Part shown: piece after piece, positions 1-12,776 of the stretch
How positions within the stretch are numbered: position 1 is the first letter of the stretch
How the letters are laid out: every line of letters starts with the position of its first letter
Source: Sphaerolaimus hirsutus
Taxonomy: Eukaryota > Nematoda > Chromadorea > Monhysterida > Sphaerolaimidae
Direction: 5' to 3'
DNA length: 64,000 bases
Assembly (NCBI GenBank): GCA_964036195.1
Contig: OZ038458.1
Coordinates: forward strand, 8,135,832 to 8,199,831
Position numbers and translations under genes: made by a program
The notes under the pieces: model-generated
Database searches by the model: none
What the model saw: only the letters and a program-made list of their open reading frames with translations
Told to the model about the DNA's origin: nothing

Positions 1-468
1 CGCCCTGATACCCGATGGAATCGATCCTGGGGTGATGCGATATTTAACTGGCTTGTACTTACCTATATATTTATGTGTCTACAATCTGACCGGATTTTTC
101 ATATGATTAGTGGATCATCACAAAAGTAAAAATATCTATTAATGAAATTCTGATGAATGGAGAAAAAATTGAATCCATTTATACCATTTAAATAACCACA
201 TAAAAATTACGAGGGGCATAACCCCAAGGGACTTACTTGAGAATAAATATATTGTACGTTTATTTCTGGACCCAGGGAGGGGACCCACTCCTGGAACTTA
301 TAACTCATAACGCACACCACAAACTTCCGCTATTCACTTTCCTCTCTGATATATAGCTTGCCACCAGAAATTAGACAAGGCATCATTTCGAAATTTCCGC
401 TGGCTATAGAAGCTGGTGCACTCAGTGTCAGTAGTATGTTTCGCACAGGCAACCCTAACATTACTCAC

Positions 469-1412
469 CCACATTACACTCGGACATTTCCAATCTCGTA
501 ACTCTGTCCACGATAGGCGCCAAGAGTTCCTCATCAAACGTAAAATTATCTGCGTTGCAGCCGGCTATTCTCAAGTCCAACTCGTTGCCCAGCGGCATGC
601 TAGCGAGCGTGTCCGAGTCCAGCCTGAGGCCGTCGTCGGTGACAAAGTCGATGTGATTGAGACTGATCATTCGGATGAGAAGGCGTGACTGGTTGACCGC
701 CTGTGTGGGTGAATTGATGACATTGTATTGTTGATCTGAAAAATTGACAGTCAACAACATTTTAGAAGCGATGGCAAAGCGCCAGAAAAACTGCACAATG
801 GCGCCATCTGTAAAAGAACGACGGGCGCCATGACGCGCACTCAAATGGCGCAATCCATCGCTACATATGAAACTGAATTTTTGAATATTTCTGAACCATA
901 GTTGTCAAAAATTAAATAAGAGAAGGAATGCACTTTTTGTATAATGAGATGGAATGGAGGGCGCCATGGAGTCACTGACGCTGAATGAAATTTTCTCGCC
1001 GGGACATTAGCTAGCGCTTGCCGCCACTGTATTTGGAACTTCGCCAAACATCGTAGCGACGCGCTCGGCGCCATTTTTTGGCACATTTCCACAGCTTCTA
1101 TGCAAAACGCACCCTAATAGCGGCCCTCATATGATCAGTAGTGGCGCCGAACAAACAAGCCACGTTCACGTCGCCCGTCAAACCTCCATCGGCTGCCAAT
1201 AATCTGTCGCAGAAACACAATGGAATCGTGGTAAAATCGGTTTCAGCATCCAATTCGGAATAATCCTGGTTTGATAATTGGTCGTGGTATTCCGGCTCCG
1301 GCTGGGTCAAACTCGGACATCCCGGGATCGCGTTTGTGGATAAAATGTTGAATGTGATTAGGAGAAGTGCAGTTTGGAGTAGAGAATGTGATATTGATTT
1401 TGGTGGCGGCAT
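469..1412 (-). CDS. Secreted protein, 5' exons (possible leucine-rich repeat protein), partial
   Basis: Two exons are seen. Exon 1 (1412 down to 1113) starts with Met and a hydrophobic signal-peptide-like stretch (residues about 9-28), followed by a Cys-containing extracellular region. A good donor (GTGCGT) follows codon 100 in phase 0. Exon 2 (700 to 469) begins after a CACACAG acceptor, is open in phase 0 for 77 codons plus one base, and ends at a strong GTGAGT donor. Its Leu/Ile-rich segments with a Cys-Asn ending (RLEMSECNVG) look like one or two leucine-rich-repeat units, so a secreted LRR protein is an inference, not a firm family match. The gene continues off the left edge; no exon 3 was recognised in bases 1-468. 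It could also be an unrelated secreted Cys-rich protein. Confidence 0.5.
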
Positions 1413-2664
1413 TTTTTCCGCACTGTGTGGCTGTGAAGAATATAGGTTTTTATATTTTTGTGACGTTTTCCCGATTGACTGAAAATACGGTTTCGGAGGT
1501 GATATTTACTTGCACTGTGCATAAATATTTGTTAAAATATGCATTAACTGTGCGTTGTGTAATGTATAGCGCGTAGTGATGTAATGATGATGCGCTGTCT
1601 CAAACATCCGGTGGCGTGACGTAATAAGTTTTTTAATTGTGAGTTTTTACACAACCCCTCAATTTTACAAAACATTGCGTGTCAGCACTCAGCACAATCT
1701 GTGAGGTCTACGCGAACTCCTACGACAAACACAGTCGACATGCACTCAAGTCAAGGTTTGTGGTTGAAAATGGAACATAGGTAAATATTAACTACCCGTA
1801 AATGGATCTAAACCGATGTCATAACAGTTTTATAAAATACACACTGATTCCAGAAAGCTCCTTGTCTTTCATATATGGTACATCAGAAAATACATGTAAA
1901 ATAGCCAAAAATTATTGGGAAAAGGTATCTACCTGCCTTATATGTATAATTTATTTGCATGAAATTCGAATAAATAGTGGATTTTTTTGCATTCCGGGCA
2001 TTTTATTGAAACCAAGATCAACCGTGTTCATAGACCGCAATCCTCCACATTGTATTGAATTTGCTTTGTTTGCGTATAAATGACTGCTTTCTTCCACTTT
2101 TACACATTATTTATCAGCTGATTTTCAGGTAGTCCCAAATCCCAATTCAGTAGTTGTTTGCGGTTTGACACACTGATGAAAAATATGGCATTTTAGTTAT
2201 AGATATACTCGACGGACCGCACGCTATGCATTTTTCTGAAGGAAAAGCTCCATCATGATGTCATCGTTAATAAAAATTAAAATAATTCCAGCAAAAAAAG
2301 AAAAAAACATGACGGGAAAAACATTCCTTATTAGTACTTGACTCCGCCTTTTTCTTTAAAAAAATAATTTTTTGTTTGTGAAAGTGCATACATAAGCATC
2401 CAGCTCGCACGTTATCGACCAAGACATAAATAATTTTGGGCGCATACTTTGCAGACCGCCGAGTATACGAAATATTTATGTTTACGTGATACTGTGCATG
2501 CATAGTCATTTATGTCTGTACATGCCAACAATAACCAAAATGATGGCAAAATTCATTGGTGTCGGAATGTAAATGTTTACACCCCCTTGATAAATACCCA
2601 TTGATATATACGTTTTGCACAAATATGGCATACAAATATGGTAAACCTCAGCTTAAACACGGTA
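1413..2664. other. AT-rich intergenic sequence
   Basis: This is upstream of the minus-strand secreted-protein gene, so its promoter probably lies here, but I see no convincing TATA or initiator. There is no coding exon and no clear transposon end. The ORF at 1802-2083 lacks features of a real exon. Confidence 0.3.
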
Positions 2665-2749
2665 CCGTATTTCTACTAATAGAACGGCATACCTCCAATA
2701 GAAGGCAACTCCAATAGAACGGCAGGCAGAAATTATTTTGGCTGAGTAC

Positions 2750-3952
2750 CAGAGTTGTTTAAACTACTGAACTTTATTAAAAATAAACGTAAACGTAAAC
2801 ATTTTTCTACTCCCACATGAGTACAGAAGATATAAAGTATTTTATTTTTACTTTTACACTGCGTAAACGGTGAGTAAAATGGATTTATCCAGAGAAAACG
2901 TTAAAATGAGTATTTTTTCCAGGAAAAACGTAAAAACAGGTATTTTTTCTCACAGAAAACGTAAAAGTGAGTATTTTTCTCACAAAAATAACGTAAAAAT
3001 TGGTTCTTTTGCACTTTTTACTCTGAAATGCATCAAAGATATGTTTTTGATCATCAAATAAGTTCTTTTCTCCAGATAAGTATTTCTTAGGAAAATGTCC
3101 TTCCTATGTTTGTCACTTGCTGTCTGGCAAAATGACATTTTTTGTCCCCTTAAAATACGTTTTCTGTACTCGCGTACTTTCAAAAAGTATGTGAGTACCG
3201 GTATTTTTGGGAGGCATATTGATTTACGCAGTACGCGATTGAGGGGAATGTATTTTACGCAGTACGTATTTATCGAGTAAACATAATTGAGGCCTCTACT
3301 TCTAAAAGGCGACAAGTCCACAAAATGTGATTTTGAGTAAATCGCATTTTAAGTTTCAGACCCAATTCCAGGCCCGTGGTGCGTGTCCAATTTGGCTCTC
3401 TCATGCTTTCCATTAAGTTCCATATGTTGACAATAAAGTGTCAAATTTTCAGCCCTTGCTCTCAACCTTTATGTGAAAAATGTGGTGTCCATAAATTTCC
3501 ATTCTGTCAGAGCAAAACTGTTTTTTTGGGAGGGAAATGGACTTGTCGCCTTCTTGCACTTGAGAACATTTTTGTTCCCGGCGACGACGAAGCTGCCTTA
3601 TGGGCAATTTATGGACTTGTCGACTTTTAGAAGTAGCTGTCCATGACGGACATATCACATTTCTTGCTATTTTTTCCCATAAAAAAGGACGAAGAGGATG
3701 GACTTGTCGACTTCTTGCTCTAAACTCAGTGGACTTGTCGACTTCTTGCCCGAAATTTTTGCATTTTTCCCCAAAAATGTCAAATTTGGCACTTTGCCAT
3801 ATGGGCATGTGAGGTCAAAAAATTTATGGAAAATGATAAAAAATGTGCGTAAGTAGCCCCAGATGACGTTTCCGGGCCTAGCTCGAAATTTTCATATTTT
3901 GGACTTGTCGACTTTTAGAAGTAGACGCCTCAATTATGTTTTAACAACTATG
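2750..3952. mobile_element. hAT-type MITE of the CAGAGTTG family, middle element of the nest
   Basis: An exact 8-bp target duplication CTGAGTAC lies at 2742-2749 and 3953-3960. The ends are CAGAGTTGTTTAAA and TTTTAACAACTATG. The arms contain repeated ACGTAAAA/TTTTTCTCAC words. It shares its end family with the elements at 44824 and 52875. It is interrupted by the TA element at 3286-3934. Confidence 0.75.
3286..3934. mobile_element. TA-flanked MITE with GGACTTGTCGACTT arms, innermost element of the nest
   Basis: A near-perfect terminal inverted repeat of about 35 bp (ATTGAGGCCTCTACTTCTAA and its complement) is flanked by TA. The word GGACTTGTCGACTTCTTGC recurs several times inside. A sister copy with the same length and order lies at 62431-63072. 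Confidence 0.75.
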
Positions 3953-4183
3953 CTGAGTACTTAAAATCAAAAATCTACAAAATAGATTGCGGCAGCATTC
4001 AAATCATTATTACCTAGATATAATTGGTCTTATTGTATTAAATTTTGTTCAAATTGAAAATGTGTGAAATATTGGTGAAAAATTAGAACGGCAGCCTCCA
4101 ACAGAAGGGCACCTACAATACGACGGCAGGTAAAAAATTTGACAAAAAAATAGAACGGCGCTCTTCTATTACCAGAAATACGG

Positions 4184-6332
4184 TATCCACGTTTTTTACA
4201 ACACTGGCGGGCGAGTTCATGGCGTTGGGTGGCGCGTGCAATCGTCTGACGAAAACTCCAAAACTCCTCACTCCACTGTTACATGTCAGTGTTATGACAA
4301 CTAAGATGGTTTGACAAGCCGACGTATAGCTGTGATGCAAACTGCCGACCAAACATATTTTACCTAAGTATTTACATCATTTTTTCATAATTCTGTGTAG
4401 ACATTACACTTATCCCAAAGGGGGGTATATAGAGGATAGAAAAAAAGTTCATAAACACTGCATAAAATGGGTTTTTGAGACGAAAATGACTAAAGACAAG
4501 TTCATGCGATTACCGTGACAAAACACTGCAAATATTTACGTCTACAAAGGTAACTAACTTATTGCACAAACAAAAAATTATTTGTGAAATTGATTCCTGC
4601 CTCTTTATTGGTGTATAATATCACGAAAATTCATTATCATTTATGTGATAAATGAATAAGATAGATACTTAAACAATAGGCGAAAAAACAGGAAAAGTAA
4701 AATATTGCTGGCGCTCCGTCTGTTCCAAAATGTCTATGTCTAAGTATTTTAATAAGTTCTTTTTAACCAGTAATTAAATCGTCAATGAAATTTTCAAAAT
4801 CTTTAAATCGTGAACAATCTTAAATCAGCTACCGTTATTACACGATGAAAACATTGTCTAGAAACGCCTTACAAAGCGTAATTGATGCTTGGGATTTTGC
4901 CAACATTGCATAATGATCGCAGTAGAAATCGGGCACGTATTTTGCGCACTTTCACACTACCTATCTCAAAGGTTACATGAAGGTAATAATGGCAGCAAAA
5001 AAATTGTGGATGGCAATGACGCGCTGGAATAGTGTCAGACTACTCAATTCGACAAAAAATAACGCAAAATAAGATTCGAAATATATCGAAAACGACTGCA
5101 TCAGAAAATCCTATCATCCTTATAGGTAGATAAAATACATTTGAAATGCAAATAATCACACGGACGAACAGTTTCTCAAAGAATGAACATCGAGGGAATG
5201 GCCTAATTTACACTAATCTAAGTGTGCCTTGTGTGAAAGATAGGACATCATATGAAGGGGATATTTATTTGGCATGAACATCATACATTTTTGGATAGAT
5301 AAAAATGACACAATCAAGATAACACCTGTGCAAGGTGTACCTATTTATGGTAAAATCGATTCCTTCATCGAACTACACACAAAAAATGTCGGTGTCCTAC
5401 ATTTATATCATGAAATATATATTTATCTAGAATTTATTGATATCGATAAAGTAGCGTAACACACACAACACTTACCTACCTAATTAAGAGCGATACCTAG
5501 GTATTTAGGTAAAAGCAAGTGATCAGTGTGCGTTAAGAAGATCGAAAATTTTTACGTAAATGTGTTCACACATTCCGCAGAATTTTTAAGCGACCAATTA
5601 TACAACAGTGTATTGTGGGAATTGAATGCGAGTAAGCCAATTTACACATTGGTATTTGTCTACAAAAATACAGCAACAAGTTAGGTATGTAATTTGACTT
5701 CAGTCATCACACAATAAATATTCCACCCATCGATATTTACAGAAGTCAATTGTATTTTTACACACGCGGAGAGTTTCAGGTTCCCACCTAAGATGGACTA
5801 ACTCAAATTTCCCGTGAAATCAAGTGACTTTTGTGAATAAAAAATCGACAGCGACTGACGTACAGTGCAATTATTTTTATTGGCGCTATTATTAGAACTT
5901 TGGGCTGAAGGGAAAGACTTTTTTTGACAAAAGTTCATATTTTACTCTAACGACTAGTACATACTAGTACATTCCATCCAACAAAATCTCACGAAAATTT
6001 GCTCAAAAAATTATCCAAACCTCAACTGTACGTTGGAATGAAAACTGTCAACATGGAAATAACACGCCGAACGAAAGTGTGCCAGCCAAACGAAAGGTGT
6101 GCAAAATCGAGGGAAACGTGAGGTCGTTGTAATCCAACGGTTCACTGAGCACACGTGGGGAGAGGATTGGAAATCATGAATTTGTTAGAAAATCGCTCCA
6201 GGCGCTACTATGAAAGCAGGATTTTTTAAACATATAAATGCGTTTACACATGCACATTTGCATAGACATATATGTGTACAATACATACACACACATATTT
6301 ACATTCACCTGTCTTACCTATAGCATAGTATA
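4184..6332. other. AT-rich intergenic sequence without recognised genes
   Basis: No exon with matching splice sites and no transposon ends with target duplications were found. The only ORF of note (5274-5459) is short and low in complexity. Confidence 0.3.
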
Positions 6333-6658
6333 CCATATTTGCTCGAATAATTCCGCTGGGGAATAATTTTTCGTCAGACGTTTTTGATTGGGGAACTATT
6401 CGAGGGTTGAACTGTCCAAGGGTAGGAAATATTTTTGTCAAAGATTTCTAGAAAGTTTATATCAAATCATTCAACATGCTTCATTAACACAATAAAATGG
6501 CACTTTTTCAAATTGGTTACGTATATCATATTGATCATACGCCTTAAGGGGGGGGGGGATTATTCAAAGAGGAGGAATTATTTCACCTTACTCATCTTAC
6601 AGTGGGAAATCATTCAAGAATGGGCTTCTTCAAGAGGGGATTATTCAAGCAAATACGG
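6333..6658. mobile_element. TA-flanked MITE, CCGTATTTGCTTGAATAA family
   Basis: The left end is CCATATTTGCTCGAATAATT after TA. The right end is ATTCAAGCAAATACGG followed by TG, a decayed TA. GGGG-rich arms with repeated ATTATTCAAG words match the copy at 61634-61964. Confidence 0.65.
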
Positions 6659-7072
6659 TGGTTTATGCATAAATAAATAAATACATGTAGGTATTTTTCG
6701 TAACTTCTAGCGGCACATCTTTTGCTGCCAAAATTTTCCATGCAAACCAATTGAAGAACTTTTATTAGATACACTGCACAATCTTCGACTTTCAATTGAA
6801 TTCATAATTCTGTGACGGCGTGGCCTTGAATCAGACAAGGTGAAATGAATGACTGAATCAATTAGATTTATTTTTTGACATCTTACTATTATACCGTATT
6901 CCTTCTGAATGGGGTGGGGATGGGACACTTTTCTAACAAATTTATTTATTTTTTATTACCATGAAAGAGATCAGGCTGCAGGAAATTGGCAAAACATGAA
7001 AATTACTGTGAAAATGATCAAAGGTGTGTCAAAATCGATCAAAACGAGAATGGCAACTCCAGAAGCTATGAA

Positions 7073-8008
7073 TAGTGATGTTAAAGGCACCGGGAAAAAT
7101 GGCACCGCACCGCACCGGCACCTTTGCCAACGGATGAAAAGGGCACCTGGCACCCTGGGGCACCGGCCAGAAAATGGCACCGCACCGCACCGGCACCGGT
7201 GCCTTTTGGAAAAAATGGCACCGGCACCGAAGGGCACCGGCGGGTTGCCGGTGCTAGCACCGAAAGGCACCGCACCGGGCTGGAATTTCTGAAGTAAATA
7301 TCGGGCAGTTTCTCAATGGTCTCACGTTTGGAAGTGCATATTTCCATGAATTTTCAACCGATTTTGATGGTTGAGCAATTAAAATGATCAGAATGATGTG
7401 GCAATCGCTTTTATGAAGCAATTACAACGATTACAAATGAAAGATAAAATATTTAATTCATTACAATGTCCATAGCCACTATTGTCTACTGATCGGAGTC
7501 GTTGCTGTACAGAGAATGGAACTATCTCTGTCATAAACTGACAACAAATTTTGAACAAAAAAGTAAGATAAATAAAAAATATAAAAATGATTTCAAATTC
7601 AACAAAATTTTAGATTCGCTCATCAGATCACGTATTGGGTATAATGGATTTCACAGTAGGTATATTTATTTGATGGGAGGTTTACAAAATAGGCAAAAAC
7701 GGTTGGGTAAATATATCGCTGTTTTTTGAAATATGAATATGCACATACTATGGACAAAATTGCACAGCACATGAAGCCTTCCCCGGTGCCTTTCCCGGTG
7801 CCTTTTACTTTGCCCTGGTGCTAGCACCTTTGGCACCGGCAAAAAAATGGCACCGCACCGCACCGGCACCGGTGCTATTCTGAAAAAAATGGCACCGGCA
7901 CCGGCATGGCACCCCTGAAGATTGCAATGGCACCGCACCAGCACCGGTGCTGGTGCCCTTCGGTGCCCAGCACCGGGGCACCGGTGCCCCGGTGCCTTTA
8001 CATCACTA
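7073..8008. mobile_element. hAT-type MITE, TAGTGATG family with GGCACC arms
   Basis: An exact 8-bp target duplication GCTATGAA lies at 7065-7072 and 8009-8016. Termini are TAGTGATG and CATCACTA. Both arms are arrays of GGCACCGCACCGCACC and its complement GGTGCC, and the interior of about 500 bp is AT-rich. A sister copy lies at 60739-61567. ORFs read through the arms are artefacts of the array. Confidence 0.85.
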
Positions 8009-9218
8009 GCTATGAAGCCGTAAAAAAACTTATGGAAACCGATATGGTGGTACCTAAATATAAGGGTAACTAAAAGGGTATCTCAAACCGCACGGTATAC
8101 ATTCTTTTCTGAACGAAACACTCCATCATGACGTCATCGTTAATGAGATGAAAATTGTTACAAAAAATCTTTTCTTTTTTTAAATGTACTTTTCTCTTTT
8201 GTGAAAGTGTCTGCATAAGTCCTGTCCGCAGAGTATATCATTCTATTTATAGCAATATGGTACACAAAACACGGGAATGTTGTTCGATTTTGTTTACACT
8301 GAATGAGGTGTTTTTCACAGTAAATGTATGAAGGAAAAAGCAAAGGTAGTCTGCGATTCTTAAAGAAGTCCGTGCAGCAAAGTTGAACGGAATTCATTCA
8401 TCTGGGTAGGTGTGTTCCCAACTCGTCATAATCCGCATTGTCAGGTTCTGAGTTGTCAAGCGCCAAATGTGTATAATGTCAAGCGCTTTAGCCTATGGTC
8501 AGCAAACGTTGAAACAGCGCACGATGCCGCAATGCTCATAATGATACACCTACCTAGATAATAATATGCATTTTTAGTTGAATACTGTTTAATACCTAAG
8601 AGCCTATTTTTGCCTGAAATGCAGAATCTAATTATCCTGATTGATAGCTCTCCCATGATTTGTTCCGCGCGCGAAATTACACAGTTTGTAATCCTTTTAG
8701 AAAAATTAAAAAAAACATGAACACAGCACCGTGCCTCAAGAAAAAATTATCTTCAATCGACAAACACTGAATATGAGAAAGTTTGCACTATCAAATTTAT
8801 CAATCACACTAACTATTTACTATGCATTTAGCAGCATTTTTCAATGGTGGAAAATTCTCAAAAAAAATGCCAGAAATTCCTACCAAGGTTAATTGTAATT
8901 CTATTCTTCAAAAAATAGTAGCACTGCGCTGGTTCATGCAAAAAACAATCGCCATTTCCTTCCAACACAGTCAAACAGATTTTTTTTCTCAAATAAAAAC
9001 GAATTACCACCATCCAATTTTCCAACCAGAACAAAAAAGCGATTATTTGCCAATGATCGAACGCTGCGTACTGTGTTAACAATGATGTGTATCACAACGT
9101 GAGCATGGACGCGGGGAGGAATGCATGTGCTCACTTTTGTATATTTTCTTCAGAAGTCTCGTGTGATCATGGTATTCATGGTGCTCAGGCCCCCATAAAT
9201 TGTATATTGTTATGTCAT
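8009..9218. other. Intergenic sequence, nothing recognised
   Basis: AT-rich DNA with no supported exon. The short ORFs on both strands at 8456-9134 have no splice-site or family support. Confidence 0.3.
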
Positions 9219-9336
9219 TAGGGTGTCAAAAAAAATTTTGATGGAAAACGAAAACGGAAAAAAAATTCAGCGGCCGGAAAACGGAAAAAAATTGCCTATG
9301 GAAAACGGAAACAGAAAACGAAAATTTGACACCCTA
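9219..9336. mobile_element. Short hAT-like MITE, TAGGGTGTCAA family
   Basis: A 118-bp element with termini TAGGGTGTCAAA and TTTGACACCCTA. It is filled with GGAAAACGGAAA words. The flanks TATGTCAT and TATGCCGT agree at 6 of 8 bases, as expected for an old 8-bp duplication. It is a miniature of the 899-bp element at 43707-44605. Confidence 0.65.
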
Positions 9337-10581
9337 TATGCCGTAGTTTATTAGTGGTTATAGTCTTGTGGTGCCCAAGCTATTGTTGGCAGTTACACTG
9401 ACAGTTGACACCATCCCAAAACTGGTAGGTATCGTGATCAACAGAAAAGCATCAACACTGTTTCAAGTGTATAGTTGCACTTCCGGACAGACTTGCACAG
9501 ACCACAGAGGCCAGACATGTTTATGAATGTGCAAAATAAATCTGTAAATAAAAAACACAAATTTCCCATGACCATAAACAGTGTTCAACTACCTTTTTTG
9601 ATGAAAATTGAATGTTTACCTTCTGTGGTGAAAATTCATTTTCATCAAATTATTTCATTATGGACACATGATCACATTTTTTGTTTGTTATCTGTAATCA
9701 TCAAATCAGTGGTGTTGTTAATGAGGCCAGTCAAGGTGTTGATTTCTTTCAGTTGAGTTGTGACCTAGGTTAATTAGTGTATGCAGTGCCAATGGTACAG
9801 AGGTGTGCATGTCTGATTCATTATTAGTGTGGGTGGCGTAGTGGTGTAAAAGAGCCATGGTGCTGGTGCCTGATGCGGTGCTAGCACCAAAGCAAAAAGC
9901 ACCATGACTAGTGATGGAAAAACCACAAAATAAACAGAAGGGAACACCGATAAAGCTGATTAAATGAGTTTTAAACCACTAGCCATTCAAACACAGATGA
10001 TGGGGGCGCGAGCGCATAGAATAGATTCCGCGCGGTGAACGTGTCAGTGTGTTTACAAAACTGCAGTGTCTTGGGAATAGAAATATATGCTGGTCGCTTG
10101 GCGCGTTCACTAAATTTCACTTTTCATTCATTTGACTGTGCAACGGAATGCAAACAGGGCAATTTTATGTAGTAAAATATGTATATTTTTATCACGCCGA
10201 ACAGTATAGATTTGTATGAATAGTCTGTCTTGAGACTGTGAAAGATGTCGATACATTTGTATCAATCGATGGTTACATAGGTTTTTCTCTCATGAAAACA
10301 ACATAATAAAAAGTGCGAGCAATGTGCAAAAATTGGCGTTATAAACAATTGAAGTGTAAACAAACGTCACAGAAATTGCCCCACGAAAACAACTAGAATC
10401 ACTTTTGGCAGCGTTCCAAGTCCAGTGACGATTGATTTCTTCTCAGCTCCATTGCACAAATTCCCTTGACAAATATAGCATCGACTTTTCCTGCCAGCCA
10501 TAAGGCATAAAGTTTTGTGGCGTGAACAGTCGCCGCCGCATCCCCGTTCGATGACTATTCCTGTGAGCGTGGAAACAGTTA
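9337..10581. other. Intergenic sequence with a fragment of the TAGTGATG element
   Basis: A short stretch at about 9858-9917 carries GGTGCT/AGCACC words and the TAGTGATGG end, so it is a fragment of the family at 7073. Otherwise no gene is recognised. Confidence 0.35.
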
Positions 10582-11306
10582 CCGTATTTCCTCGAAATAC
10601 CCCCCCTCGAATTCACACCCCCTCGAAATACCCCCAGTTATTTTTGAGCTGAGGAAAAAATAAACCCCCTCGAAATACCCCCATCTGGAACGTTGTACCG
10701 TATTACCACGAAATACCCCCATGGGGGTTTATTATTTCGCCAGCAAAATTTGAGGGGGGTTATGATTTCGTCGGAAATTTTCGAAAGGATCGTAGTAAAT
10801 AGTAGGGATTTGCGTACCAGAAACAGCTAATCTATGTGTAGCGGCAATGCAAACTAGCAGTAATAAAAACATAATGTACATTGCATACATGATGTAGGTA
10901 CATCATTTCGGAGGGGGGTATTTCGAGGGGGGGTATTATTTTCCCAGCCCATTTTTAAGGGGGTTAATTCGACGGGGGGGCTAATTCAAGGGGGGATAAT
11001 TCGAGGTAATACGGTAAATACGTCACGTATTCAATGTAAATACATGGTGTTTTTATCGATGTTGGTTTGCATCGCAGGTAAACATATACCTATGCTAAGT
11101 TGTGTATTGATGTACGTTATTATGTCCCGATATACCTATCCTATTTGGACACGTTTATAACCGTTTTTGGGTATCTAAAGCCGTATTCTACACTATGAAT
11201 TTCACGAAATTTTCTGACGAAATAATAACACCCCCCTCGAAATACCCTCCTCAAAATTTCCACTCTGAAAAAATAAACCCCCTGGGGGTATTTCGAGGAA
11301 ATACGG
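10582..11306. mobile_element. TA-flanked MITE, CCGTATTTCCTCGAAATACC family, outer copy
   Basis: The termini CCGTATTTCCTCGAAATACC and GGTATTTCGAGGAAATACGG sit between TA dinucleotides. Arms are repeated CCCCCTCGAAATA words. A second member of the same superfamily is nested at 10698-11014. Confidence 0.75.
10698..11014. mobile_element. TA-flanked MITE nested in a relative
   Basis: The termini CCGTATTACCACGAAATACC and TTCGAGGTAATACGG are flanked by TA. It shares the ACC/GGT variant (TACC, not TTCC) with the copy at 46355-46779, so it is a distinct subfamily inserted in the outer copy. Confidence 0.7.
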
Positions 11307-11317
11307 TACATACTATA

Positions 11318-11419
11318 CTGTATTTCTTCTAATAGAAGGACGCCCTTATATTTTTTTCATCAAATTTTTACGTGCCCTTCTATTGGAAGCCGGCCTTCCA
11401 AATATTAGAAGAAATTACG
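11318..11419. mobile_element. Short TA-flanked MITE, TTCTTCTAATAGAA family
   Basis: An inverted-repeat unit of about 100 bp with CTGTATTTCTTCTAATAGAA at one end and ATATTAGAAGAAATTACG at the other. It lies immediately beside the preceding element. Confidence 0.5.
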
Positions 11420-11575
11420 TTATTGTAGTAGTTTTTTGAACTTACTACAAAATCAGTTCAATCAACTCCTACACTATGTAAATAAATATTTACAATAGAT
11501 GTTGTCGAGAAATGGGTTCGCTTTCGATGAAATTCAGGGAAGAAGGAAATTGAATGAAAATAATTCGGTTTTTAC

Positions 11576-12529
11576 CGGCGTATCCACCGCAAACGTGTTT
11601 CAAGCATAAGTCCATCTTTGCGTCACACTTGTCGATGGTGTCATAAGTCTTTTTCGCTGTCCAGCACATGCTCACATTTTTCGGCATTCCACGTGCTCTC
11701 GCAATTCTGTACTTGGGCTGTTTGGAAAGTATTTTTCATTGTGGCGCCAACATATGAGGCGCCGCTGCTTTTTTCCTGTGGCGCACTTGGCGCTCGACAC
11801 CCTACATTCAGTAGCGCCATGGCATTTACTTTTTAAGAGACAATATCGCTCAACCTGATTGTTATCACTGATGAGATAACAGCCACAATCAACACACTAT
11901 AAAACCTACCTATAAATTTTTAAAGACAGAATTGGGTCATTTTTAGTTTTTTTATTAATAATCAACCATTTTTATGATAACGGTATTATAGCATCAGTAT
12001 TTTACCTAATTTTTTGAACATTATCTCCCTTAATGCACATGTATCTTTAGGTATTTTACGTGATGTAAATGTGTTTAAAACTTATGCACACATCACTTTA
12101 TTTTTTAACACTTATAAAACCAAATTGAGTTGAGCTGTGCAATATTTTACAAACAGCCTGTACCTTTCTATATCCTCTGCAAATCAAAAGTAATAATTTT
12201 CTCACACAGCTGGAACTTGCAATAACTCAAAAAACTTGAAAGCTTGAAAAAGAAAGAGAAAAAAAGACAAACACACCAATGTGAGTTCCATCTGGCACCA
12301 GGAATCCACTTGGCACGATTAATTGCCGCTGTTTTTGTCTTGTCATGCTAATTAGAATGAAAATAAGAAACAAAACTAATGCAATTGATATCGCAGGGAA
12401 GATGTGTCTGGTTGAAATGCATACATTTTCACCTTCCCCGTTATAAATATCCGGTCTATCTTGTTTCAATCGAATTGTGCTATCTAATCTCGGTCTAGTT
12501 CTTGGAATTTTGCCATCGCTTTGAAGCAT
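11576..12529 (-). CDS. Single-pass membrane protein, 5' exons, partial
   Basis: Exon 1 (12529 to 12277, 84 codons plus one base) encodes a polar N-terminus, one strongly hydrophobic segment (about residues 45-61, IFPAISIALVLFLIFILI) and the start of a luminal or extracellular part, then a GTGTGT donor in phase 1. Exon 2 (11656 to 11576) follows a GGACAG acceptor in the matching phase and encodes 26 codons with four Cys (KCDAKMDLCLKHVCGGYA), ending at a GTAAAA donor in phase 1. The matching phases and the Cys-rich second exon are the reasons for calling a real gene. The topology suggests a type II membrane protein with a disulfide-bonded ectodomain. I do not recognise the family, and downstream exons were not found between 1413 and 11575. 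Confidence 0.45.
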
Positions 12530-12776
12530 ATTTTAGCTTGCACTGGAATAACTTTTGAATCGCTTTAGTTAAATGAAAAGTCTGAAGTTTGAGTTTCGTC
12601 AACGATCCGATGAGTTAATTACCTACCTATATTGAATTATATCGTGGTCACGCGCAGAACTCAATTTGCAAAATCATAACTTTTCGCAGCAAAATTTTTT
12701 ATCCTAGATAAGGTTTTGATTGAATGCCTTCACTCGCGTTAATACTGCAAGCGTAAAAATGTGCGTTGCACAAGAC

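Larger units (their letters stand above)
2665..4183. mobile_element. TA-flanked (Tc1/mariner-type) MITE, outer element of a three-level nest
   Basis: The ends are CCGTATTTCTACTAATAGAA on the left and the complementary TATTACCAGAAATACGG on the right, each next to a TA dinucleotide. Subterminal arms consist of repeated CTCCAATAGAACGGC-like words. The element is split by a hAT-type insertion at 2750-3952. Relatives occur at 11318, 14030, 30004 and 45251. Confidence 0.7.

Noticed and set aside
6909-7944. ORFs rich in His/Arg or Gly/Ala around 7-8 kb and 60.6-61.6 kb
   Set aside because: Read through GGCACC arrays of the TAGTGATG elements.
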